From Hydractinia symbiolongicarpus (lineage: Eukaryota; Cnidaria; Hydrozoa; Anthoathecata; Hydractiniidae): DNA of 60,000 nucleotides. This document shows positions 47,054-59,109 of this stretch, one piece after another (positions within the stretch are counted from its first letter, which is position 1; each line of letters opens with the position of its first letter). The notes beneath the pieces were generated by a model, which worked only from the letters and a program-made list of their open reading frames with translations, was not told the origin of the DNA and ran no database searches. The position numbers were made by a program, and so were the translations under genes. The DNA is taken from assembly GCF_029227915.1 (NCBI RefSeq), contig NC_079875.1, forward strand, positions 10,291,001-10,351,000, given 5' to 3'.

Positions 47054-47930
47054 TCCATGGGTGGTTGTTAGATTGAGTTGTCCTATTTTTGGTTTGTTGG
47101 TTGATTGGTTTAATTTTTTTGTTGCTTGGTTGACCAGTTGGTTGGTTTGTTGAACTTTTTTGTGGGTTGGTGGATTGGTTGGTTTCATTTTTTTAGTTAG
47201 CTGCTTTGTTGGTTAGTATGTTGGTTGTTGGTTGGTTTAATTTGCTTGTGGGTTATTAGGTTGGTTGGTTTTATTTTTTTTTGGTTAATTACTTCGTTGG
47301 TTAGTGTGTGTTGGTGTTTTTTTGGTTGGTAACTCAGTTTGTCGGTTGGTCCAATTTGTTTATTGGTTGGTTAGCTGGTTTGATTATTTTGGTTAGTTGC
47401 TTAGTTAGCTAGCAAGTTAGTTGGTTGTTTTGTTGGTTTTTCCTTCTAGTTGGTTGGTTTGATTTTTGGTTAGTTGCTTGGATTTTTTGGTCAGTTGCTT
47501 GGTTGGTTAGCAAATTGGTTGTTGGTTGGTTGGTTTGTTGGTTTTAGCTCCTACGTTGATTGGTTGATTAAATTTGTTTTTTGTTTGGTTGGTTGTTAAG
47601 CTGGTTGATTGGTTAGTAAACTTGTTAGTTAATAAGTTGGTTAGTTAATTGGTTTATTTTTTCTTTAGGTTTTTCATTGGTTGGTAAGTTCGGTGGTTCG
47701 TCGATTTGTTGGTTGATTGGCTGGTTAGTTTATTAGTTTTGTTAGGGTAATTAGTTGATTTGATTTGTTGGTTGTTTAGTTATTGGTTGATTGGTTTAAT
47801 TTCTTTATAGGTTTAATGACTGATTGATTGGTTTGTTCATTGCTTAGTAAGTTGGTTAGTTGATTGGTTTGTTTTCAGTTAGTGAAATGGCTTAGATAAT
47901 TTGATAGTTGGTTGGTAAAGATGAGATTCT
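47054..47930 (+). repeat. TTGG-rich degenerate array (unit 2)
   Basis: Same composition as 38837-39775 but strongly diverged in order, with GGTTGGTTTGTTGG and AATTTTTTTGG runs. Confidence 0.8.
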
Positions 47931-49479
47931 TTACTTTCTTGTTTGTCTTTTGTTTTGTTTTGTTTGCTCTTTTGTTGTTGTTTTTGTTTGTTTGTTAATT
48001 TTGTTTTGTTTGTTTGTTTTCTCATGTTTCCTTGTTATTTTCTTATTTCTTTTTCCATTGATTGGTTAAGTAATTGGATTGTTTGTTTGCTTGTTTTGTA
48101 TGCCTGTTTAATTATTTTATAAGTTTGGTGATTTGTTGTTTTTTGTTACTTTGTTTTGTATCTTATTTTTTGCCATATAATACGCAATGCTATTTTGTTT
48201 TTCGTATATTTGTTACTTTAATATTACAAAGTAATGATATGTGCCAATCACTAATTATGTTTAGATCGTTTTGGAAGGAACATTTTTGCTGATACAAGAA
48301 ACAAGAAGGAGGATGAATAGTAAAACACATTGTACAGTAAAGATGAAAAAGAAGAAACATCGTGAAAGGAAGATTGATGCTGACAACACAAGACAAAACC
48401 AGTGAGAAAATGAAGTAAAAAGAAAGAAGCTGTATATCAAGTACAATTTGTTTCTGCTTTGTTTCTGTTTCGCGCTTAAGGCAAGTTTTTAAGTAAGTAG
48501 GCAGGTAGGCAGGATTGCGCGCATAAGGTAGGGAGGTCTCTAAGTAAGTAGGCAGGTAGGCAGGTTTAGGTAAGGGACGTGTCTTTCATTTTTTCTTCTA
48601 TCCCGACTGCTTACTTTTCACGATAAGTTAGGTGGTCTCAAAGGACAAGCAGTTAAGCAATCAGATCTGTTTTGTTTATTTGTTTATTTTATTTTTTTAT
48701 GATTTATGGCTATGTCATAAAATGATCTTGCCATAAACATCGTTTTGCTATTTTTAATAAATGTAACGTGCACGTGTTTTAAGTGTTGTTTTGAAATCAT
48801 ATTTAGTCTTAAGTTTGCCCCACAAACGAAGGTAGTCCGAATAAGCTGTTATTTTATTTATTAAAAAGATAAAAATTACATTAACAAAAAAATATTTTTG
48901 TCAAAGAAAAATAGTATCACAATGTATTATTTGAAAAGCTTACTCGGACTTTTGGCAACTGACAGCAACCTTCGGACGCCCAAGTTTGTTTCAAAAACAT
49001 GTTTTTTGAAGCAAACTTATTTTTTGTTTTACACGCGCACACCAAAGTTGTCAAAACATTTAGTGTACTGGTAAGTCATACATTTCTCTACATCAAGAAA
49101 GAAGAAAGAAGACAAAGAAAGGACGGTCGGTCAGACGGACGAAAGGAAAAAAGACGAAAAAGAAAAAAAGCACAGAAAGAAGACAAAGAAAGCAAAGAAA
49201 GAAAAAAAAAGAGAAGTAAGGAAGAGAAAAAAGGACGATTGATTACATAAAAGCTTTGCCTCTCTGACATTTAAAGAATTACTTTGTGGTTAACAGAAGA
49301 AATAATGTATTTAATTCTTGACATTCATTGATCGCCCTGGAATGTTCACTTGGAAAAATACAAAACAACAAATGCAAAATATAAGGGTGCCTGGTCTTCA
49401 GTCTTAAAATATGTCAGTATATATATATATTGACATATTTTAGTCAAATTTGAGGCAATTTTGATTTTGCACCAAAAAC

Positions 49480-50175
49480 ACTATGTTTAAAGACTGTCCC
49501 GTTAAGGGAACTAAAGCATATGCGTATACGCTTTAATCCTCCCTTATTAGGATCTAAAAACACAAATATATATTTTAACGCTTTCCGAACTTGGAACCTA
49601 AAACAAGTAAATATAGATTTGAAGGTTGTCCTGTCTTGGACCTAAAACAAGTAAATATAGATTTGAAGGCTGTCCTGTCTTCGACCTAAAACAAGTAAAT
49701 GTGCATTTGAAGGCTGTCCTGACTTGAATCCTAAAACAAGTAACAATTAAAGGCTGTCCCGTCTTGGGACCTGAAACAAGTAAATATATATTTGAAGGCT
49801 GTCCTGTCTTGGACCTAGAACAAGTAAATGTGCATTTGAAGGCTTTCCTGACTTGAATCCTAAAACAAGTAACAATTAAAGGCTGTCCCGTCTTGGGACC
49901 TGAAACAAGTAAATATATATTTAAAGGCTGTCCTGACTTCGGACCTAAAACAAGTAATATTTCAAGGCTGTCCTGTCTTTGGACCTAAAACACGAAAATA
50001 TATATTTAAACGCTGTCCTGACTTGGAACCTAAAACAAGTAATAATTAAAGGCTGTCCCGTCTTGGGACCTAAAACAATTAAATATATATTTAAAAGCTG
50101 TCCCAACTTGGGACCTAAAGAAAGTAAATATATGTTTGAAGGCTGTCCGGACATGGGACCTAAAGCAAGAAGTGC
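49480..50175 (+). repeat. 46-bp minisatellite (unit 2)
   Basis: The same consensus family as 41020-41660 (GAAGGCTGTCCTGTCTTGGA then CCTAAAACAAGTAAATATA), about 14 copies. A higher-order repeat of two to three units is visible: 49640-49780 resembles 49770-49920. Confidence 0.85.
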
Positions 50176-50687
50176 GGCAATGTTTTATTATGTTCGAACT
50201 TAAAACAATTATTAGAATGATAAGTTTATAGTTTGTTTGTAAAAAAGAGTTTGACAAAAGTAGTTGTTCTGTTATTACTATGTGGTAGAAAGATTTTAAT
50301 TTATGGTTTATTTGATGAAATGAATTGCAATGTTCAAGGTACCTTACATTTATATCACAAACCACAACCCAAGAGCTGAAATAAAATGTGAGTCGATAAT
50401 AACCGTTTTTGAATTGGTATTTTGTCTAACGCATTGGCCTCGGGTTGTGATTTTTTTTATTTTATTGAGAGGTTTTGCGTGCGCTTATATGTTTGTGTTT
50501 ATTTATAATTATATTGATAAACTTATGCGGCGTTTAAGTAACTAGAGTGGGTGGGGGTCGGGAGAACCCGGGGTGGGGAGACAGGAGTCAAAGCGCGTTT
50601 ATTTAATTTATAAATTATTATTATTTTTTTTATGTATGCGCGAAAGGTTTTCATTGTTTTCATTCTTTTGTATTATATATTATAGAA

Positions 50688-50721
50688 ATTGCGTACAGTG
50701 TTGATAAACACTGTACGCAAT
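50688..50721. repeat. Perfect 15-bp hairpin in macro-repeat unit 2
   Basis: ATTGCGTACAGTGTT (50688-50702) pairs perfectly with AACACTGTACGCAAT (50707-50721) around GATA. At 50691/50718 the pair is G-C where unit 1 has C-G (42171/42196). Confidence 0.8.
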
Positions 50722-51859
50722 AGTTAATTTCAAAACAACACAGCAGCGGCATTGGTTTTTTGTTTTTAATAAGTAACATCTTTGTCGTTTTATCGGAATT
50801 TTTCACCGTTCGCGTGTTTTTTGTAACTTTTGTATCAAGATCACCAAGAAGCGGTTTGCATCACGCAACCTAACTTTTTACAGAGGATAAGAAGATATTG
50901 TGGTAAGTGAAATATTGATTATCTCACATTTTATGTTAGTTACACTTCATATTTTTCTTATAGACTGTTGATTCTTTCAATAATGATTTGAATTGCGTAA
51001 TAGAATGTAATTATAAAACATAAAGTTTGCCCAAAAAAAATGCGACAGAGAAGCACGTGTATATATGACAAGATATGAGGACTGGTGAAAATGGAAAAGA
51101 ATGGTGACAATTTTGTGAACAAAAAATGGCAAGCGTTGATTCTTGCATGAAAATGGGTACGTATGAACAGTAAGTATGGTTGTAGCTACTAAAACATCGA
51201 GTGTAACATTCTTTTGCGCTATTTTTTATTGCTTTTATCGATCTCTGTATTTATCATTCAATAAGTGTGTTTTTAAAACACAAATTATACGGAGGTTTTG
51301 TATGTATATGGTGGATTTGTGTTAGCAGTTTCCATAAGTGGTACGTAGTCTTGGTGTGAAGGTCTTCTTAAGAAGAGATTTAGTTGAAAAGAATAGCACC
51401 AATTTTGGGACTAAAAACATGGATTCTTTCAAGAAAAACGGTACGTATAAGAAGTAAGTATACTTGCAACGAAACATTAAATTCAAAATTCTTTGCTTTT
51501 TAATTTCTTCTAGTCTCTGTACTTTTCAATGTATTCAAAAAAACAAAACTGACGAGTCAACGTAAATTGGCTTTGTACATGCATTGAAACTTTTTCAAAT
51601 ATTTTAAGGGTGATCTTCGAAAAAGGTTAGATAAAGACATCTTAGTGAAATGCTATGCAAATGCATATTCAAATGCAACCAAATAATCTTTTAACGTTTT
51701 GTAGCAAAAGAGAACATCAGTCATTTTCATTAATTAGTTGTATTTGACGACGTTTTGGCCGTATACAGCTTCAGATAACTGATAAACACCAATACCTACA
51801 GCATTAATTAACCATATAGACATCCTTAAAAAGACTTGCGTAGTTTGTTCATAACAATT

Positions 51860-53210
51860 TAGGCAATAATGAATTACAAACCTTTAAAACTTCAATCCAA
51901 ATGAAATAAATTGTTATCACACACAGAAACAACTGCAAAACATACAGTCTTTTCTTAACAAAATACAAACCTTCAGGACTTCAATTTAAGTAAAATGCAA
52001 TAATTATGACACAAAAAGGAAAATGTTGCCATCAATGCTGCAAAAACATATACAGTCATTTCTTAACAATTACAAACCTTTAGGACTTCACTTTTAGTAA
52101 AGTGCAATAATTATCACACACACAAAAAGAAGATATTGACATTAATGTTGCAAAAAAATACACGGTCTTTTCTTAACAAATTACAAATCTTTCAATTTTA
52201 GTGAAGTGCAATAATTATCACACACAGAAAATATTGCCATCAATGCTGCAAAAACATATACGGTCATAAGACGGCAACACAACTGAGATAAAACAATTAT
52301 CACTCACAGAAACAACTGCCACAACTGCTGCAAAAAACAAACACAATTCATTTCTTCACAAATGCCAACCTTTAAGACTTCAATTTAAGTAAAGTGCAAT
52401 AATTATCACAGGAAATAAAAATATTGGCGTCAATGCAGCAAAAATATACAGAATTGAAATAATATGCAATAATTATCACACAAAAAGGAAAATATTGCCG
52501 TCAATGCTGCAGAAACATACACAGTCTTTTCTTAATAAATTTACATGACTTCAATTTTAGTCAAATGCAATAATTATTACACACAGAAAATTCTAACCAA
52601 CCCACGAATCAAATACAATACTGATCATCAAAAATTAAATGTACCCTAACCAACATTGCAATGACCTACACAATTTTTTTTCGTCAGACTACAGTCCTAA
52701 CAATATACAAATATTTACAACTGCAACTTAAGTAAAATGTTAAAGTGGTGACAGTGTATTGTAAGTAATCCTAAAAATACTTACACGTCTTGTTCATTAC
52801 ACCACATGCAATAACAAATAGACGTCAATGTAATTGAACAAAGCAGTATTAGACTAAATAAATATTGTAAATCAATCTTGAAAGACTAAAAAATTACAAA
52901 CAGTTAGGACTTAGTTGTATTGAAATGCCATAATTATTACACGAATAGATTATTGTAAACCAATCCAAAAGAGGACTACAAAGTTTGTTCGTATATAACA
53001 AATTACAAAGAGTATAAAATATTTTAACCAAACGTGGAAATGTATGCACAGTTTGGTCGCAACAATGTATATTACTACAAAGTACGGACCTGAATGACTT
53101 GAATTTAAGTGAAATTATTATTAGCCGAAAAGGATATTCTAACCAATATTGAAAATTGAGGTGAAACGAATAGTCGTCACACAAAACACTTATTCCGTAC
53201 AAACGTGATA
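51860..53210 (+). repeat. Degenerate tandem array, unit about 105 bp
   Basis: AAACCTTTAGGACTTCAATT, then AAGTAAAATGCAATAATTAT with CACACAAAAAGGAAAATATTG recur at about 51877, 51967, 52074, 52185, 52366, 52452 and 52544, then fade to 53210. One or two diverged copies exist in unit 1 near 43290-43470. Confidence 0.75.
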
Positions 53211-53689
53211 AGACTGATACATTCGTCCATAATAAATAGAAATGTGTAACACCTCATTTCAAATTAAATGCAACAATGGTCCATACGAAACACTGCATGC
53301 TATTAACGAATGCAAAAAAATTAATACTTCAAACAATTACAACCTGTATTAAACATTGAATGTCATCAAACATTTACGAATTGCTACACGAAATGCAAAA
53401 GTTTAAGTAAACATTAAATGTCTAAGGCTTGGTACTCTAGAAAATGGAGTTATAGCTAAATACAATTAATATATGTTATTATACGACCCTATTTCTAAAA
53501 CATCTCTCTTGTCAGTTACTCTTTTCATGCAATAATGTTTGCACGTTCCCTATTTCGTTTCGATACACATTTCTCTCGCTCTCTACCGTTGTTTTTTGGC
53601 ACTTCCAACATACTTAATTCCAATTCCTTGTTCTTAATTTCCCAAGTCCTCCTTTATTATTTCCTTTACCAATCTCCTTTTATCTGATG

Positions 53690-54410
53690 TTACTACTTGC
53701 TGCAACGAGCATAAGTTTCCTTTTTCCAATCCTGTGTTGCATTGTTCAGTAACCAGGCTAGATCAGTATTCCAAAATTGTACTTTTCTGTATCCATAGTG
53801 CACGTTTTCAAATGTTTTCTTTAGTTATTTCGTACTAAAGTCACCCTTTTTCATTGAAACACGCTCCTAAGTACTTGTATTCTGTTTTTTAATTTTTCCA
53901 TTCCTTTCTTCTTTATAGTCTCATCTATTTATTGTCCTCGCCTTAGCTATCGTTGATTCAATTTCCTGTTTGTTTTTTCAGTCGATATATCACAAAATTT
54001 TGGCCCGCTATTCTTTCTCTGACAATGTTTCCCGGTATAATTTTATCAGTATCAATTTATTTACTTTCACTTAAGCCATCTGGTTCATCTGTATAATCAT
54101 CATACTATCTACTACATTTATCCCACCTTTTATCAGCTCTTTTATTCCATCTTGTAGCCACAAGTTAATGAAGCATTTTTCTGTGTCACCAAACAAAACG
54201 GATGTTCTTCGTCTCTTGGTTCTGTTCTTCATAATTATTGCTTGCAATGTCGTTATGCAATCAATCGTTAGTGGTCCTTCATTTCCTCCACAAAAAAAAT
54301 TTACTCAACCTATTTTTAAACGCTACGTCATCAAAATTATTCACCTCCTGCTTTTTATGCTTTCCCTGTCTTCTTTTATTCTGTAAATTACTGTGATTGT
54401 TATTAGTTGG
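53690..54410 (-). pseudogene. LINE reverse transcriptase remnant (unit 2)
   Basis: The minus strand carries one clean frame through VLFGDTEKCFINLWLQDGIKELIKGGINV, where the Asp of GDTEKCF is the expected motif A catalytic residue. EYKYLGACFNEKG (motif E style) lies further on. The homologous block in unit 1 is 43590-44290. Elsewhere it is broken by stops and shifts. Confidence 0.78.
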
Positions 54411-54699
54411 CATTGTTCTGTCACCATGTTAAACATATTTTTAACACTTTTTACCATGATTTCACTTCTTTTTTTCAATACTTTAGATCAAGAATTCTCT
54501 TCCCAACTTTTCGTTCGAAATATTGCAAAAACATTACCTACTTCGTTTTGTTTGATCACCATTCCTTTCTAGTACCTAGCTACTAACTTTCGGCTTTCTT
54601 TAACTGTGTGATTCTTTTATCTCCGCTGAACTCATGAAAATCACTGAAAGTTGAATTAAAGTACATGTCACTGAACACTAAATATCCCTTACACTAAAA

Positions 54700-55490
54700 G
54701 CCTCAACACTGCCCCCTCCCCTCGCAATTAAAGCCCTAAAACCCAGACACTCTATAAAAACCCCGACACTCTCTAAAAAACGCGACACCATACCATAACC
54801 AATGAATACACGATTTTTCTATGAAAACCTTACCATTATACAAAAACTCTTCACTGTCCGTAAAAACCAATCACTCCGAAAAACTGCAACAATTCATACT
54901 CAATAATAATTCCTACACTCTATAAAAACCGCGACACTCGATAAAACCTCTTTACAGAAATCTTCAACACTCCATCACAGCCCCAACATTTCATAAACAC
55001 CACAAACACCACAATACCATAATAACAAACCCAACTCTGCACAACAATCCTAACTCTGCACAACAATCCCAACTCTCCGTAACAACCCTAACTCTTCACA
55101 ACAATCCAAACCTTCCACAACAATCCCAACTCTCCGCAACAATCCCAACTCTCCGCAACAATCCCAACTCTCCGCAACAGTCCCAACTCTCCGCAACAAT
55201 CTCAACTCTCCGTAACAACCCTAACCCTTCACAACAATCCCAACTCTCCGCAACAATCATAACTCTCCGCAACAACCCCAACTCTCCGCAACAATCCCAA
55301 CTCTCCACAACAACCCGACTCTCCACAACAACCCCGAATCTCCACAACAACCCCGACTCTCCATAACAACTCCAACTCAACTGAAATAACCCCAACACTC
55401 AATAATCCCTACACTCCCTATTAACTCTCCATAACAACCCAAACTGGTCATAACAACCCCAACATTCCATAACAATCCCGACACTCCGTA
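54700..55490 (+). repeat. AACAATCC/CTCTCC simple array (unit 2)
   Basis: The counterpart of 44560-45420. From 55020 a clean 19-bp repeat, AACAATCCCAACTCTCCGC, dominates. Confidence 0.8.
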
Positions 55491-55559
55491 ACGCCAAGAG
55501 TTTGTCAAAATACAATCTTTCTATCAAATTCAAAGCACTATCAAGACCGTAACAACTCA

Positions 55560-55935
55560 TCATTTTACTCTGTTATTTTGCTTAGTTCTCCATTATTTTA
55601 CTTCGTTCTCCGTTATTTTATGTCGTTCTCCGTACCTCCTTCTTCATTATTTTAATTCGTTCTCCATTATTTTACTTCGTTCTCCAATATTTTCATTCGT
55701 TCTCCCTTATTTTACTTCGTTTTCCATTATTTTAATTCGTTCTCCATTATTTTAATTCGTTCTCCATTATTTTAATTCGTTCTCCGTTATTTTACTTTTT
55801 TCTCCATTATTTTACTTTTTTCTCCATTATTTTACTTCGTTCTCCGTTATTTTATGTCGTTCTCCGTTATTTTATGTCGTTCTCAATTATTTTAATTCGC
55901 TCTCCATTATTTTACTTCTCTCTCTATAATTTTAC
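55560..55935 (+). repeat. 20-bp minisatellite, about 18 copies (unit 2)
   Basis: Same unit as 45480-47053, TTATTTTACTTCGTTCTCCA, with TTATTTTAATTCG and TTATTTTATGTCG variants. Confidence 0.88.
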
Positions 55936-56370
55936 GTTCTTCTTTTTATTGATGTTGGTGTGTGGTATTACTGTTATTCGTGTCGTTCGTTAAGAATATT
56001 GTCTGTCTTGTTTTGTGTGAGGGTGGGATTGAGCAACTGTAAGTAACGTGTTTGTTTGTGTCGTGTAACTGTTGTTGCAGGGTGACAAAAAAGAAATATT
56101 TCATAATTCTAATATTAAACCGCACAATTAAAAATTCAGATTTTCAAAAAAAATTTTAACCCACAAAAAATCTTTAGGAACTGATTGTTTTTTGTTGCTC
56201 GGGTGGCGAACTGCAAAATCCGATGACTGGCCTTCTCGTGGCGCAGTTTGTTAAGCAAAGTCAATTTCTATTTGTTCTTTTTTTATTCTTTGTTGTTCTT
56301 ATAATTACGTTCAGATATTATTACTTTTTGTAATTGACTTTGTGAACCAACAGTCACGGTAATACGCTAC
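55936..56370. other. Spacer, no gene recognised
   Basis: Unique-looking sequence between the macro-repeat and the second TTAA MITE. Nothing supported. Confidence 0.4.
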
Positions 56371-56721
56371 TTAACCCTATTTATGCAGGGATCTTTTCGT
56401 ATTAAATATCCTGGATGGGGATAGCGTGACTTAACTGCCTCAAACAACTTTAGAAGGGGTTTGATAATTATCAGAAAAATAGCATAGTATTGGAAAAATG
56501 TTTCTAATGTTCACAATTTTTGCTATGACGTCAAACACGTGTTAGCCAGTATAGAAGAATCTGGACTACGTTTAGTATTAAAATTGCCATGGGTGTTTCC
56601 ATGAAAAGTTGCCAATTAGAAAGTTTTTACAATTATCCAAGATTTGCCCTTTGGAGTTTAGGAGTTATAATAAAAAGTGGTTTGTTGGTAGATTTCTCCC
56701 TCCCAGTATAAATAGAGTTAA
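56371..56721. mobile_element. Second TTAA-flanked MITE, piggyBac-like
   Basis: The left end TTAACCCTATTTATGCAGGG (56371) is mirrored at the right by TTAACTCTATTTATACTGGG read inward from 56721, with three mismatches in 20. TTAA is present at both edges. The first eleven bases of the left end equal those of the MITE at 8887, so the two families probably use related transposases. No coding region. Confidence 0.65.
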
Positions 56722-57324
56722 TACACGCATCGTCAAAATTATTGAAACGGTTGAAATCGTTGCAATTGTGCTGATTCTGTTGTTATCAAACCAATCGCAT
56801 AAACATTTATACCTAAAATTTTGTATTACATATTTCCCGTATCGGCATTTTGTGCCTATCAGCACGAAGTAGCTAATTAAAATACTCATCAGGATCCTGA
56901 AGTAAATTTTGTTGGGGGAAGGTATTTAGAACACATAGATTACTGCTCTCATCAAATAGACTAGTCGTTAAGCATTAGAAAAATCTGCAGGCTCGCCCGC
57001 TAGCAAAGTATTTACTGTTTGGATTACCTGGAAGGAAGCTGCAGCAGGCATGTAAGTGACATGCGTATTCTTCACCCGTAGAAAAATCCATTCCTGTTTA
57101 AAAATGTTACACATTTCCTTCAAGAACTGCTGTCTTGGTATTCTAAAGAGCTGCCTAAAACATCGAAGCTGAAACCCTGAAATTAAAGACCGATTTTAAA
57201 AAGAAAAAGGAAAATAGATACTCTTTAAATTCATCATTTTTACTTCACTCTTACGCTTCTTTTGAGAGGATCACAAAACACGGAGCAATCTGTAAGCAAA
57301 AACAATACAAAAACTTGAACAACA
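56722..57324. other. Intergenic, no gene recognised
   Basis: Nothing supported. Minus-strand AATAAA-like signals for the next ORF are not obvious. Confidence 0.35.
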
Positions 57325-57642
57325 TTAAACCTCAGCTAACATTTTGTGTTGCTTAAAATAACGCACGCTTGAGCCACATTTAACAAAATATTGCTTATAA
57401 GTAGAAAGAGCGTGTGAACTTAAATCATCCGCAACATGATATACAACCTCATTCCCAGGGTATTTTGCCTTGTTGATGAAGCTTACTCTGTAATAACGAC
57501 TCAGGGGTCCACAAGACCCTGGGGACCAGGTTGCTTGATATACGTATTCAATTCGGTATGTTGCAACCATTTTATGACCGATTTTGAAAATTAAAAGGAA
57601 GTATAAGACAGCGGCTATTAAAGATATAAAAACTTCTCGCAT
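57325..57642 (-). CDS. Unrecognised 105-aa ORF with in-frame MITE insertion
   Basis: Starts at the ATG at 57640-57642. The first 20 residues are hydrophobic (VFISLIAAVLYFLLIFKI), like a signal anchor or signal peptide. Residues of about 37-67 (WSPGSCGPLSRYYRVSFINKAK region) are encoded by the MITE at 57444-57533, and the duplicated 9-bp target adds three more codons. The total of 99 bp keeps the frame. The rest reads ...YHVADDLSSHALSTYKQYFVKCGSSVRYFKQHKMLAEV and stops. I do not recognise the family. It may be a complete small gene or the last exon of one. A frame that survives a 99-bp insertion is either selected or lucky. Confidence 0.45.
   Translation of the reverse strand: MREVFISLIAAVLYFLLIFKIGHKMVATYRIEYVYQATWSPGSCGPLSRYYRVSFINKAKYPGNEVVYHVADDLSSHALSTYKQYFVKCGSSVRYFKQHKMLAEV
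57444..57533. mobile_element. 90-bp MITE, deletion derivative of the helicase transposon
   Basis: The ends CAACCTCATTCCCAGGG and (inward from right) CAACCTGGTCCCCAGGG match those of 2773-7198. The left 39 bp equal the transposon's left end with three changes, and the right 41 bp equal its right end with four. It is flanked by a 9-bp duplication, C(A/T)TGATATA, at 57435-57443 and 57534-57542 (8 of 9 identical). Confidence 0.85.
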
Positions 57643-59109
57643 TTATAATTTGTAGCTTGATGATTTCGTGCGTAGTTTGGTTAAAAAAAACTAGTTGATT
57701 AGCCTTACGTAGTTGAAACAAAATTGAAACATTTCAACAAAAAATAGGCCGGTAGTAAAGTTTTAGTAGATTTTTTGTCATCTTAAAAATAGTCGGTGAA
57801 AATTGTAGCCACCAAAAATCAAGATTGTCACATTTACCTTTTTTTTCTCCGATAAGGTCTTCCTTAGCAAATGGAAAAACCCATTTGTTCTCCGGACCTC
57901 AGGATTTCGCTCATAGTAAGATCGTTATTTCGTGCACTTTAAGCCCGGCATTCGTCGTGACAGAAAGGGGATATGAACATTATCAATATAGACAAGCCGA
58001 CGGTATACACCGGCATCTCAATTTCCCTTGCATGGCATGTTTTACCCGTAGTGGTGGTAAAGACAATTGCTAAACATACCAACGTTGTGGATCAAACTAC
58101 GAACTTTGTGATTAAAACGAACACCATAACTACTAGGAAATGCGCCACTACACTACAGTGATAAAGCCTCTTCGTCGTTGAACATCAGGTCAAGTGCTTA
58201 AGTGCGGTTAAACTGCGATGCGCGACCAGGTGGAGCGCTGTAGTACATAAATCCAGTGACATGATTTAGAGGTAATATATTTTCTAAATTTTACCGCAAC
58301 TTTAGCGGTTAGCAGAAATTAGAGCATAGGTTGCAACCTGTTGTTAGCCCGTCATAACCCCGTTAAAAACAATCAAACAGCTTTGTGGTAAGTTGAGCAG
58401 TTATCAGTAGTAAACCATCGCGCACATCTATATACACTGCTTACATTAGTTCGCCACATTAGGCATAATACCCCTTTCAAAAAGATTTTATCGCTATCGG
58501 TGTAAAGGACACAGATCGTTACCACGTCCACTTGAAACACATTCACTTTTTGAACAGAGGTAGCTAATAGCATGCTAGCTACATCCACAGTTGCAGCTTA
58601 GTTTAATAAAATCTGAATGGTGAAGATAACACAAAGAAATAATGTTGGCTGGGATAAACAACTCTAATCTAGCAACTTCGCTAGTAGCCACAACCTTAAA
58701 TTTGGTTTGTTCAAAAGTAGTTATAATACAAGTCCTAACTTGTAGCGCTTCAGTACACTTTTCCGCAATTGTAGTTAAATAAAAAGAATTTTAAAAATTT
58801 AGCGTGCAACTGGTAAACTGCGTCGCACATCCGTATAGGCATAACACCCTTTTCAAAAATTTTATCGCAACCTCGGTTTAAATAAAAACAACAAGGAAAC
58901 AGCCCGTTGTTACCCTGTCCAACTGAAAGAATCAAGTTTATTTTGTGGAATATTTTTTTTATGATGGTAATAAAAGGTGTACAATTGGTTTTGGTAAGAC
59001 TGATACATAGAAAACGTGATAATATATTCATTATAAACATTACATAGAGAAAATAAACATTCTTATATGTAGAAGACAAAATGGGTAAAAGGAGACATAA
59101 AAAACTCAC
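57643..59109. other. Intergenic with a diverged direct repeat
   Basis: 58412-58520 and 58806-58910 share phrases in the same order (CGCACATC...GTATA, GGCATAA(T/C)ACCC, TTTCAAAAA-TTTTATCGC). This indicates an old duplication of about 100 bp spaced by roughly 395 bp. No gene is supported. Confidence 0.4.

Larger units (their letters stand above)
47054..55935 (+). repeat. Macro-repeat unit 2 (8.9 kb)
   Basis: Begins at TCCATGGG directly after unit 1. Modules: TTGG array 47054-47930, body 48150-49095, purine-rich tract 49095-49245, 46-bp minisatellite 49480-50175, body with hairpin 50180-51600, 105-bp tandem array 51860-53210 (much shorter in unit 1), LINE RT remnant 53690-54410, AACAATCC-type array 54700-55490, 20-bp minisatellite 55560-55935 (much shorter than in unit 1). 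By eye the shared body differs from unit 1 by roughly 10 percent. Confidence 0.85.

Noticed and set aside
45565-47071. Overlapping plus-strand open frames of 92-376 codons
   Set aside because: They lie wholly within the 20-bp minisatellite, which lacks stops in all frames; the protein is a pure repeat read-out.
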